Assembly: GCA_964635015.1 (NCBI GenBank)
Contig: CAZWMS010000035.1
Location: 1-13,797 of the forward strand
Source: CAJWPI01 sp964635015
Lineage (GTDB): Bacteria; Pseudomonadota; Gammaproteobacteria; Magnimaribacterales; Magnimaribacteraceae
Direction: 5' to 3'
Length of the DNA: 13,797 bases
Under the pieces are notes generated by a model that searched no databases, was not told where the DNA came from, and saw only the letters and a list, made by a program, of their open reading frames with translations. The position numbers and the translations under genes are program-made. Positions 6,034 to 13,142 of this stretch are shown here, piece by piece. The first letter of the stretch is position 1. Each line of letters opens with the position of its first letter.

Positions 6034-7086
6034 ATGAAAGATTTAATAAGAAGTTTTATAGATCGTTTTTTCTTCGATGAAGAAACTATTTATTTTGCAC
6101 TTCTGCTAATAACTTCTATTATTGTTTTGATAATTTTTGGTGGAGTTCTTTTGCCAGTTTTAATAAGTTTGGTAATTGCTTTCCTATTAAATGGTCTGGT
6201 GGGGATGTTTCAGAACTTTAACTTAAGTAGATGGTTATCCCTTACCTTAAGTCTGTTAATATTTTTTGGTCTTTACTTAAGTTTAATTTTGATTCTACCT
6301 TCCATTGTTAACCAGATTAACTCTCTTATTCAGAGCCTTCCAAATATTGTTGTCTCATTTCAAAAGACACTTCTGGGTATGTCAGAGGCCTATCCAGATA
6401 TCTTCTCAGAACAAGATATAAGAAGTTTACTTCTTAACATAAGCTCACAAATTAACAACCTCCTCTCTGGGGTTTTGGGTCAGCTAGCTACCACAATATC
6501 TTTTGCTGTAAGTGCTTTACTTTATGCAATATTAATTCCTCTAATGGTCTTCTTTTTTGTAAAAGATAGAGATATTTTACTTTCTATGGTTAGTTCTTTT
6601 TTTCCAAAAGAAAGGTCACTTATTGAAGCCATATTTAAAGAAATGAATGGACAGTTATTTAACTATGTCACGGGTAAGATTATTGAAATGTTTATAGTTG
6701 GTACTGTAAGTTATGTTGTATTCTCCTTCCTTAACCTGCCTTACTCAGTTTTACTATCTATTTTAGTTGGGCTCTCTGTCATAGTGCCCTTCTTTGGAGC
6801 TATTCTAGTTACTATTCCAGTTCTTTTAGTAGGTATGTATGAATGGGGGTTAACCGAACAATTTTATTGGTTGACTGGATTATATTTCTTGATACAGGCA
6901 CTTGATGGTAATTTATTGGTACCTCTTTTATTCTCTGTACGAAACAATTTACATCCTGTTGTTATCATTATTGCAGTTTTATTCTTTGGAGGTATTTGGG
7001 GATTTTGGGGAATGTTTTTTGCAATACCTTTAGCAACTTTCATTAAGGCTATATTGAATTCTTGGCCTGAAAAGAGTGAAGTTTAG
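6034..7086 (+). CDS. perM: AI-2E/PerM-family inner-membrane transporter-like protein
   Basis: Polytopic inner-membrane protein of 350 residues. Hydrophobic segments lie near 18-35, 37-53, 67-90, 152-176, 213-233, 237-265, 275-297 and 305-337, with a soluble, helical stretch at about 91-150 between them. The family signatures VPFFGAI (251-257) and, near the C-terminus, LHPVVIIIA followed by GGIWGFWGMFFAIPLAT are intact. Family members have been linked to autoinducer-2 export and to Na+/H+ exchange, but most, including E. coli PerM, have no firm substrate. The ATG lies two bases after the stop of the tusA-like gene with no recognisable Shine-Dalgarno, so translation is probably coupled. The placement beside bepA matches E. 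coli perM-bepA. It converges on bcp across four bases. Confidence 0.92.
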   Translation: MKDLIRSFIDRFFFDEETIYFALLLITSIIVLIIFGGVLLPVLISLVIAFLLNGLVGMFQNFNLSRWLSLTLSLLIFFGLYLSLILILPSIVNQINSLIQSLPNIVVSFQKTLLGMSEAYPDIFSEQDIRSLLLNISSQINNLLSGVLGQLATTISFAVSALLYAILIPLMVFFFVKDRDILLSMVSSFFPKERSLIEAIFKEMNGQLFNYVTGKIIEMFIVGTVSYVVFSFLNLPYSVLLSILVGLSVIVPFFGAILVTIPVLLVGMYEWGLTEQFYWLTGLYFLIQALDGNLLVPLLFSVRNNLHPVVIIIAVLFFGGIWGFWGMFFAIPLATFIKAILNSWPEKSEV

Positions 7087-7090
7087 TTTG

Positions 7091-7558
7091 TTATAGAGAG
7101 TTGACCTCCTTTAACACCTCTTCAACATGACCTTTAACTTTAACCTTTCTCCATTCTTTTACCAGCACACCCTTTTCATTTATTAGAAATGTGCTCCTAT
7201 CTATGCCCAAGTACTTTCTTCCATACATGTTTTTTTCTTTTATGACATCATATTGTTTGCATATTTTTTCTTCCACGTCTGAAATTAACTCGAATGGGAA
7301 AGATTGTTTTAATTTAAAGTTTTCATGAGATTTTATGGACTCTCTAGATAGACCATATATTACAGTATTTAATTTCTTAAATTCTTTAAATAGATCTCTA
7401 AAATCTTGGCCTTCACTAGTACAGCCCGGTGTATTATCCTTGGGATAAAAATATAGGATAACTTTCTGACCTTTATGTTCTGAAAGGTCTGCAAGTTTAT
7501 TTCCAGTGCACTCTCCTTTAAAGACGGGCGCCTTTTTACCCACTTTAGGTGTTACCAT
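7091..7558 (-). CDS. bcp: Thiol peroxidase of the Bcp/PrxQ class
   Basis: Cytoplasmic peroxiredoxin of 155 residues reducing H2O2 and organic hydroperoxides. The active site is YPKDNTPGCTSEG, with peroxidatic Cys C46 and the supporting P39 and T43. The resolving Cys found five residues later in E. coli Bcp is Gln (Q51) here. The only other cysteines are C17 and C100, so the enzyme is either one-Cys or uses a distant partner. The later motifs GRKYLGIDRSTFLI and KVKGHVEEVL are typical. The start is well supported by AGGAGGG (7562-7568, complementary strand) about four bases from the ATG. It is transcribed divergently from dapA, whereas bcp-gcvR-dapA is the common gammaproteobacterial layout; gcvR is missing. 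Confidence 0.94.
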   Translation of the reverse strand: MVTPKVGKKAPVFKGECTGNKLADLSEHKGQKVILYFYPKDNTPGCTSEGQDFRDLFKEFKKLNTVIYGLSRESIKSHENFKLKQSFPFELISDVEEKICKQYDVIKEKNMYGRKYLGIDRSTFLINEKGVLVKEWRKVKVKGHVEEVLKEVNSL

Positions 7559-7588
7559 TTACCCTCCTATAATAACTTCTATGTTAAA

Positions 7589-7617
7589 TTGTAGTTTAAA
7601 AATGGGACAGTTTAAAT
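7589..7617 (+). promoter_or_regulatory. Weak candidate promoter for dapA-bamC-purC
   Basis: TTGTAG (7589-7594) and TTAAAT (7612-7617) are 17 bases apart, each matching four of six consensus bases. Transcription would start near 7624, only a few bases before the ATG at 7631, which has no visible Shine-Dalgarno. The 72-base gap must also hold the bcp promoter; on the other strand TACAAT preceded by TTTAAA with a 17-base spacer is a comparable candidate. Confidence 0.25.
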
Positions 7618-7630
7618 AAGTTAGAAATTT

Positions 7631-8530
7631 ATGCTTGAGTTAAGAGGTTCATTTGTTGCATTAGTAACTCCCATGGAAGAAGATGGAAGTATAAGTTGGC
7701 AACACTTATACGACTTAATAGATTGGCATGTTGATTCTGGGACAGCAGGAATTGTAGTTGTTGGAACCACAGGGGAATCAGCCACTATAGATGTATCTGA
7801 ACATGTTCAGATGATTGAGCAGTCTGTTGATCATGCTAATTCTAGAATTCCTATAATTGCTGGAACAGGTGCTAACTCTACAAAGGAAGCAATTTATCTA
7901 ACTAAAGCAGCAAAAGAAGTTGGAGCCTCTGCCGCTCTATTAGTTACACCTTATTACAACAGACCAACTCAAGAAGGTTTGACTCAGCACTATTCCGAAA
8001 TAGCTTCAGAAGTTGATTTACCACAAATTTTATATAATGTTCCGTCAAGGACTGGTTGTGATTTATTGCCAGAGACAGTAGCAAGGCTAGCTAAGCAGAA
8101 TAATATTATTGGTTTAAAGGAATCTGTTTCTTCATTGGATAGGCTTGACTTATTAAAAAGAGAATTAGATGCCATCCCTTTTCTTGATAATTTCTTTTTA
8201 CTTTCTGGTGATGACCAATCTTCAGCACAATTTTTAAATAATGGAGGTCATGGGACTATTTCTGTAACCGCTAATTTAATTCCAGAAAAGATTTCAAAAA
8301 TATATAATTTAATTTTTAGTGACTCTAAAGAAGAGGCATTAAAGATAGATGCTGAAATTTCTTCACTTCATGAGGTTTTATTTATAGAATCTAGTCCAAT
8401 TCCTGTGAAGTGGGCTTTGAATAGACTTGGTAGGATTCCACCAGGTATAAGACTTCCCCTAACGCCTTTAAGGAAGGAATATCATTCAAAAGTTGAAAAT
8501 ATTTTAAATTATTTAGAGCTAGTTAGTTAA
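7631..8530 (+). CDS. dapA: 4-hydroxy-tetrahydrodipicolinate synthase
   Basis: Condenses pyruvate with aspartate semialdehyde at the first committed step to diaminopimelate and lysine, feeding peptidoglycan and protein synthesis. It is a TIM-barrel aldolase of 299 residues (E. coli 292). The Schiff-base lysine is K163 in GLKES. The proton-relay residues are T46 (GTTGES), Y135 (YNVPSRT) and Y109 (PYYNRP), and R140 corresponds to the substrate-binding Arg of E. coli. All key residues are present, so the enzyme should be active. It heads a tight operon: bamC begins on the base after the dapA stop codon. The upstream gap shows no riboswitch-like structure that I can recognise. Confidence 0.96.
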   Translation: MLELRGSFVALVTPMEEDGSISWQHLYDLIDWHVDSGTAGIVVVGTTGESATIDVSEHVQMIEQSVDHANSRIPIIAGTGANSTKEAIYLTKAAKEVGASAALLVTPYYNRPTQEGLTQHYSEIASEVDLPQILYNVPSRTGCDLLPETVARLAKQNNIIGLKESVSSLDRLDLLKRELDAIPFLDNFFLLSGDDQSSAQFLNNGGHGTISVTANLIPEKISKIYNLIFSDSKEEALKIDAEISSLHEVLFIESSPIPVKWALNRLGRIPPGIRLPLTPLRKEYHSKVENILNYLELVS

Positions 8531-9523
8531 ATGTACATCGTAAGGGAGTTGGAAATCTTAATTATCTTTTTGGTAATTTTCTCTTTTACTAGTTGCAGTT
8601 GGTTTTTAGATGACCATAGATATGATTATCTTAAAGAAGAGCAGACTGGACCTTTAGAGGCTACTGAAGACTCTGAATCAAAAGAGATTGTAGACTTTTA
8701 TCAAATACCAGAAAGTATAAATCCTATTTCTTATGACTCCTATGAAGTTCCTCTTCCTCAGCAAGTATTTTCTTCTGGGACTACTAATGAAATACGTTTA
8801 CATAAGTTAGGTGAATTAAGGTGGCTTTATGTAGAATCTTTACCAAGTAGCGTTTGGCCATTGATGAAAAATTTTTGGTCTCAAAGTCAATATGAGATGT
8901 TATTAGAAGATCCTAATTTAGGTTTAATAGAAAGTAATTTATTTGAAACAGAAGGTAAAGAATCCAAGCTAGTTATGAAAATAGAACATGGAATACGTCA
9001 GGCAAGTTCAGAACTCTTTGTTTCCCACTTAACCAGAAGTGACAAGGGTTCTTGGAATAGAGTCTCTCCAGATACTAACTTAGAAGACACAGTGCTTAGA
9101 TCAATTATGGATTTTCTTTCAAGCAATAGTGTAGCTGGCGGAACCTCTTTAGTGGCCTTAAACTTAAATTTGGGACAAAAAGCTACCCTAAAACAAAAAG
9201 ATGATGGGTCTAGTTATATTGAGATGAAGTTAGAATTTGCAAGAGCTTGGGCAGCGGTTGATAGAGCTTTAAAAGAGGCCATTATTACAGTTACAGATTT
9301 AGATAGAAAAAATGGAATATTCTATGTCGTATTCTCTCAAGAAGAAGATAAAGGTTTTTTAAGAAAGATGTTAAGTTTTGATGATAATATTAAGAATGAA
9401 AACTTTAAAATCTATGTTAACACTGAAGGGTCAAGCTGTATTGTTACAGTTAAAAGTGACAGCCCTAATTCATCAGAATTTGAAAGAGATCTTTTGTCTC
9501 AGATAAATCAATCACTATCTTAA
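8531..9523 (+). CDS. bamC: Outer-membrane assembly lipoprotein BamC (NlpB)
   Basis: BamC is an accessory lipoprotein of the BAM complex that inserts beta-barrel proteins into the outer membrane. The 330 residues (E. coli 344) begin with one Arg, a hydrophobic stretch (9-19) and a lipobox FTSC, making C22 the lipidated residue; Phe at -3 in place of Leu is slightly unusual. The following SWFLDDHRYDYL resembles the conserved segment after the Cys that contacts BamD. Two helix-grip domains follow, roughly 90-210 and 225-330, each with the alternating strand pattern expected. It starts directly at the dapA stop, with no Shine-Dalgarno of its own, and ends five bases before purC. The dapA-bamC order is conserved in gammaproteobacteria, which supports the call, since this family diverges quickly. 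Confidence 0.88.
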   Translation: MYIVRELEILIIFLVIFSFTSCSWFLDDHRYDYLKEEQTGPLEATEDSESKEIVDFYQIPESINPISYDSYEVPLPQQVFSSGTTNEIRLHKLGELRWLYVESLPSSVWPLMKNFWSQSQYEMLLEDPNLGLIESNLFETEGKESKLVMKIEHGIRQASSELFVSHLTRSDKGSWNRVSPDTNLEDTVLRSIMDFLSSNSVAGGTSLVALNLNLGQKATLKQKDDGSSYIEMKLEFARAWAAVDRALKEAIITVTDLDRKNGIFYVVFSQEEDKGFLRKMLSFDDNIKNENFKIYVNTEGSSCIVTVKSDSPNSSEFERDLLSQINQSLS

Positions 9524-9528
9524 ATAAT

Positions 9529-10245
9529 ATGGAAGAATATAAAAAAGGAGAATTAGTAAACTCAGGCAAGGCTAAGTCCCTCTACGAGACTTCTGACCCA
9601 GATCATTATATTTTGTATTATAGTGATGACACTTCTGCATTCGACGGGGAAAAAAAAGAAAGCCTTGAAGGAAAAGGAGAAATCAATAATTCTTTCAATG
9701 CCTTTATAATGCAATTTCTTGAGAAAGAAGGTATCCCTACTCATTTTGAAGAATTGTTATCGCCCAGAGAGAGCTTGGTTAAAAGATTAGAGATGATACC
9801 TGTTGAGTGTGTGGTAAGAAATGTAACAGCAGGAAGTATTTGTAAACGCTTAGGTCTCCAAGAGGGCATGGACCTTGAACCTCCTACTTTTGAGTTCTTT
9901 TACAAAAATGATGATTTACATGATCCAATGATAAATGATTATCACATTATTTCTTTAGGATGGGCTAATGAAAACCAGATCATGGAAATGAAGAAAAGAA
10001 CTTTTGAAGTCAATAAAGTACTGAAGGATCTTTTCTCTCAATCTGGGATGATACTTGTCGACTATAAATTAGAATTTGGATCTTTCCATGGTGAGGTTTT
10101 ATTGGGAGATGAGTTTACACCAGATGGTTGCAGAGTATGGGACTCTGAAACAAGAGAGAAGTTAGATAAAGACAGATTCAGGCAGGACTTGGGAGGTGTA
10201 GTTGAGTCTTACCAAATTATTGCCAAGAAATTAGGAATTCTTTAG
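9529..10245 (+). CDS. purC: Phosphoribosylaminoimidazole-succinocarboxamide (SAICAR) synthase
   Basis: Ligates aspartate to CAIR using ATP, in de novo purine synthesis. The 238 residues match E. coli PurC (237) end to end. Motifs visible are SGKAKSLYE (ATP-binding lysines K14 and K16), DDTSAFDGEKKE (33-44), PVECVVRNVTAGS, ILVDYKLEFG, GEVLLGDEFTPDGCRVWD and DRFRQDLGG near the C-terminus. Nothing expected is missing. It is the last gene of the dapA-bamC-purC operon, five bases after bamC, and converges on korB with ten bases between stop codons. In Pseudomonas an extra gene lies between bamC and purC (recalled); here they are adjacent. Confidence 0.96.
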   Translation: MEEYKKGELVNSGKAKSLYETSDPDHYILYYSDDTSAFDGEKKESLEGKGEINNSFNAFIMQFLEKEGIPTHFEELLSPRESLVKRLEMIPVECVVRNVTAGSICKRLGLQEGMDLEPPTFEFFYKNDDLHDPMINDYHIISLGWANENQIMEMKKRTFEVNKVLKDLFSQSGMILVDYKLEFGSFHGEVLLGDEFTPDGCRVWDSETREKLDKDRFRQDLGGVVESYQIIAKKLGIL

Positions 10246-10255
10246 TTCTTAAACT

Positions 10256-11311
10256 CTATTTTAGAGATTTGTTAATTTCTTTAAGAGCTGAGCTTCCAGG
10301 ACACAGATCATCTTCACAGAGATTATTTAGGGGATTATCAACCGTATTAAGTGCCTCATGTAGATCTTGTGATTCTTCGTCTATATATAGTAGACCAGTC
10401 AAAATATTTCCTTCCTTTTCAGATTTCTGTATATGTTTTATAGCGTTAATCTTGTTTTTGGGGTTGTATTCTTCTGAAATCTTTTCTAAAGACAATTTTG
10501 ATCCTTCATGAAGTGAAATTTCAATTTGCTGACCAGGTTTATAGTTCGCTTTTATTTCTTTGCCGAAAGGTACGAAGTCTGTTTTAGATAATGCATCGTT
10601 ATGCTCCCTGATATGATCATAGCTTTTTGTAGAAGTTGAGTGGTTGTTAAAAGTTACACAAGGAGAAAAGACATCAAGAAAAGAAAAACCTTTATACTTC
10701 AAAGCTGCCTTCACTAAGGGCACAAGTTGATCTTTATCTCCTGAAAAGCTTCTTGCAACGAAGCCTGCTCCCATTTGTATTGCTAAAGATGCCAAATCAA
10801 TAGAGTTAAATAAGTTGTCTTCACCATATTTACTTTTAGAAGATTTATCGTTTGTTGCTGAGAATTGTCCTTTGGTTAAACCATAGGTGCCATTATTTTC
10901 TACTATGTAAGTCATATTTAATTGCCTCCTAGCAGAATGAACAAATTGACCTATGCCTATGGAAGCTGTATCTCCGTCTCCCGAAACACCTAGGTACAAC
11001 AATTCATGATTAGCTAAGTTAGCTCCAGTAGCAACAGAAGGCATTCGACCATGAACAGAGTTAAAACCATGTGATTGATCCAAGAAATATGCTGGAGCTT
11101 TGGAAGAACATCCTATTCCAGAAAGTTTGGCTATTTGATGAGGAGAAAGACTTAGCTGAAAGCAAGCTTCAATTATTGAAGCGCTTATGGAATCGTGGCC
11201 ACAACCAGCACATAAACTGGAAATTTGACCTTCATAATCCCTCCTGGTTAGATCCAAATCATTTTTTTCTAAGTTTGGATGGTGATTAGCTGGTTTTACA
11301 ATAAAAGTCAT
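10256..11311 (-). CDS. korB: 2-oxoacid:acceptor oxidoreductase, beta subunit (TPP and [4Fe-4S] binding)
   Basis: Catalytic beta subunit of a 2-oxoacid:ferredoxin/NAD(P) oxidoreductase, which decarboxylates a 2-oxoacid to the acyl-CoA and passes electrons to a [4Fe-4S] cluster. Likely cluster ligands are C34 and C37 (CAGCGHD), C68 (GIGCSS) and C218 (FSPCVTFN); the spacing matches the four ligands known in the Sulfolobus enzyme. The TPP/Mg site is GDGD at 111-114 with NN at 139-140 (VENNGTYGLTKGQ). The length of 351 residues exceeds small archaeal beta subunits because of an N-terminal lead and a C-terminal tail after about 290. It follows korA after one base (TGA-C-ATG). 2-oxoglutarate is the likely substrate by similarity to the Kor family, but pyruvate or branched-chain acids are not excluded. 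Confidence 0.92.
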   Translation of the reverse strand: MTFIVKPANHHPNLEKNDLDLTRRDYEGQISSLCAGCGHDSISASIIEACFQLSLSPHQIAKLSGIGCSSKAPAYFLDQSHGFNSVHGRMPSVATGANLANHELLYLGVSGDGDTASIGIGQFVHSARRQLNMTYIVENNGTYGLTKGQFSATNDKSSKSKYGEDNLFNSIDLASLAIQMGAGFVARSFSGDKDQLVPLVKAALKYKGFSFLDVFSPCVTFNNHSTSTKSYDHIREHNDALSKTDFVPFGKEIKANYKPGQQIEISLHEGSKLSLEKISEEYNPKNKINAIKHIQKSEKEGNILTGLLYIDEESQDLHEALNTVDNPLNNLCEDDLCPGSSALKEINKSLK

Positions 11312-11312
11312 G

Positions 11313-13142
11313 TCACTTTCCTATAGCAACTTTTTTTAGGGGATTTCCAGATAGATGCGCTGATATCTTATTTGAAATAAAGTCTGCAGTAATAGGTTGA
11401 CCATTGAAACACAGCACCGAAACAAGCTTATCTGGGATTACTCCTCCTTCAGCCATTAAAAGAGTTCTCATTTGCCCGTCTCTATTTTGCTCAACAATGA
11501 AAAGCAGATCATGTTCTTCTACAAATTCCCATACTTCTAGATTAAAAGGAAATGATCTAAGTCTCATTGTATCTAAGGCTATTTCTTGCTCTTCTAAAAG
11601 ATCTAATGCCTCTTGAATAGAAGCATCAGTACTGCCGAAATAAATTAATCCCATAGCACTTTTCTTTTTATTTAAATTGACAATAGGTCTTGGAACTAAT
11701 TCAGATGCTGTTTGATACTTCTTAAGTAACCTAGATAGATTCTCAGCGTTTATATCTCCATCTTCAGTGTATTTTGCATACTCATCATGTGAAGTGCCTC
11801 TAGTAAAGAAAGCACCTTTTTCAGGATGAGTTCCAGGGTAAGTTCGGTATGGGATACCATCACCATCCAGATCCAAGTACCTCCCAAATTGATCCAAATT
11901 ATCTAAATCCTCTGTGGTCAATACCTTTCCCCTGTCATATCTCTTCATATCACTCCAAACAAACTCTTCTGAAGTCCAGGAATTCATACCTAGATCTAAA
12001 TCAGAGAGAACTATTACGGGAGTTTGTAGTTTATCAGCCAGATCAAAGGCCTCTATTGCAAAATCAAAACATTCTTTTGGATTAGATGGCATAAGCAAAA
12101 TATGTTTGGTATCACCATGAGAAGCATATGCACAGGACAGAATATCAGATTGTTGGGTTCTGGTTGGCATTCCAGTTGAAGGACCTCCTCTTTGGATATC
12201 AAATAAGACAAGTGGAATTTCGGCAAAGTATGCGAGCCCAATAAACTCACTCATGAGAGATATTCCAGGTCCACTGGTTGCAGTGAAAGCTCTTGCACCA
12301 TTCCAATTTGCACCTATAGCTATACCAATTGCAGATAATTCGTCTTCTGCTTGAATGATTGCAAATTTATTTTTGTTACTATTTTCTTCTTTTCTAAGTT
12401 TATCGCAGTATTCTGTAAACGATTCTATTAAGGAGGTGGAAGGGGTAATCGGATACCAAGAACATACTGTAGCTCCACCATAAAGACATCCTAGTCCAGA
12501 TGCATCATTTCCGCTGGTTAATATGAGGTTATCTGTTTTATTTGATTCCTTTACTTTAATTGAACAAATATCTTTAAAATTTTGTTTGGCATAATCGAAA
12601 CCCATACGAAGAGCCCTTACGTTTGGTTCTATCAGTTTTTCTTTAGATTGGAATTGTTCAGAAATTAGACATTCAAATACATCTATTTTTATGTCTAAAA
12701 TGGAGCTTAGAGCACCAATATAAGCTACATTTTTAAATAGCAGTCTTTGTTTTGGATTTGAGAACTCTTCGATACACAACTTAGTTAGAGGTATTTCTAT
12801 TACATTAATATCTGTTCTTCCAAAATCTTTCTTCCATGAGGAATCATATAAGGCATAACCTCCAGGATTTAATTCTTCTATATCCTGAGTATATGATTGA
12901 GGGTTCATTAAGACAGCTATATCTACGCCATCTCTTCTTCCCTGATATCCTTTTTCACTAACCCTAACTTCAAACCAAGTTGGTAACCCCTGAATGTTAG
13001 AAGGAAAAATATTTTTTGGACTTACTGGAACTCCAGATCTAAATACGCCTTTTGCAAATAGTTGGTTGGCACTGGCTGAACCCGATCCATTTATGTTCGC
13101 AAACTTAATAACGAATTCATTAATAGATTCTATCTTTTTCAT
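11313..13142 (-). CDS. korA: 2-oxoacid:acceptor oxidoreductase, fused gamma-alpha subunit
   Basis: The 609 residues join a gamma domain (about 1-190) to a TPP-dependent alpha domain (about 205-609). The gamma part includes NGSGSASANQLF and FPSNIQGLPTWFEVRVSEKG, typical of the bacterial KorA branch. The alpha part has YPITPST (230-236), the signature for 2-oxoacid recognition, then QAEDELSAIGIAIGA (264-278), TSGPG (289-293) and RGGPSTGMPTRTQQ (318-331). The C-terminal region has DLDGDGIPYRTYPGTHP and VEQNRDGQM, also conserved in this branch. With korB it should form the (gamma-alpha)2-beta2 type enzyme without a separate delta ferredoxin subunit; that role is covered by the upstream gene. The ATG overlaps the TAA of the upstream flavoprotein gene by one base. 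Confidence 0.93.
   Translation of the reverse strand: MKKIESINEFVIKFANINGSGSASANQLFAKGVFRSGVPVSPKNIFPSNIQGLPTWFEVRVSEKGYQGRRDGVDIAVLMNPQSYTQDIEELNPGGYALYDSSWKKDFGRTDINVIEIPLTKLCIEEFSNPKQRLLFKNVAYIGALSSILDIKIDVFECLISEQFQSKEKLIEPNVRALRMGFDYAKQNFKDICSIKVKESNKTDNLILTSGNDASGLGCLYGGATVCSWYPITPSTSLIESFTEYCDKLRKEENSNKNKFAIIQAEDELSAIGIAIGANWNGARAFTATSGPGISLMSEFIGLAYFAEIPLVLFDIQRGGPSTGMPTRTQQSDILSCAYASHGDTKHILLMPSNPKECFDFAIEAFDLADKLQTPVIVLSDLDLGMNSWTSEEFVWSDMKRYDRGKVLTTEDLDNLDQFGRYLDLDGDGIPYRTYPGTHPEKGAFFTRGTSHDEYAKYTEDGDINAENLSRLLKKYQTASELVPRPIVNLNKKKSAMGLIYFGSTDASIQEALDLLEEQEIALDTMRLRSFPFNLEVWEFVEEHDLLFIVEQNRDGQMRTLLMAEGGVIPDKLVSVLCFNGQPITADFISNKISAHLSGNPLKKVAIGK

Noticed and set aside
7559..7630. 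Possible lysine riboswitch before dapA
   Set aside because: Only 72 bases are available and must hold two promoters; a lysine riboswitch aptamer is far longer, and no paired regions were recognised.
9649..9657. A-run in purC as a second slippage site
   Set aside because: It encodes part of the conserved GEKKE motif and a shift there would only break an essential enzyme; no in-frame product follows.
10254..10266. CTCTA-ttt-TAGAG hairpin between purC and korB
   Set aside because: A five-pair stem, mostly A-T, followed by only a short T-run on either strand. It could aid termination but is not distinguishable from chance in AT-rich DNA.
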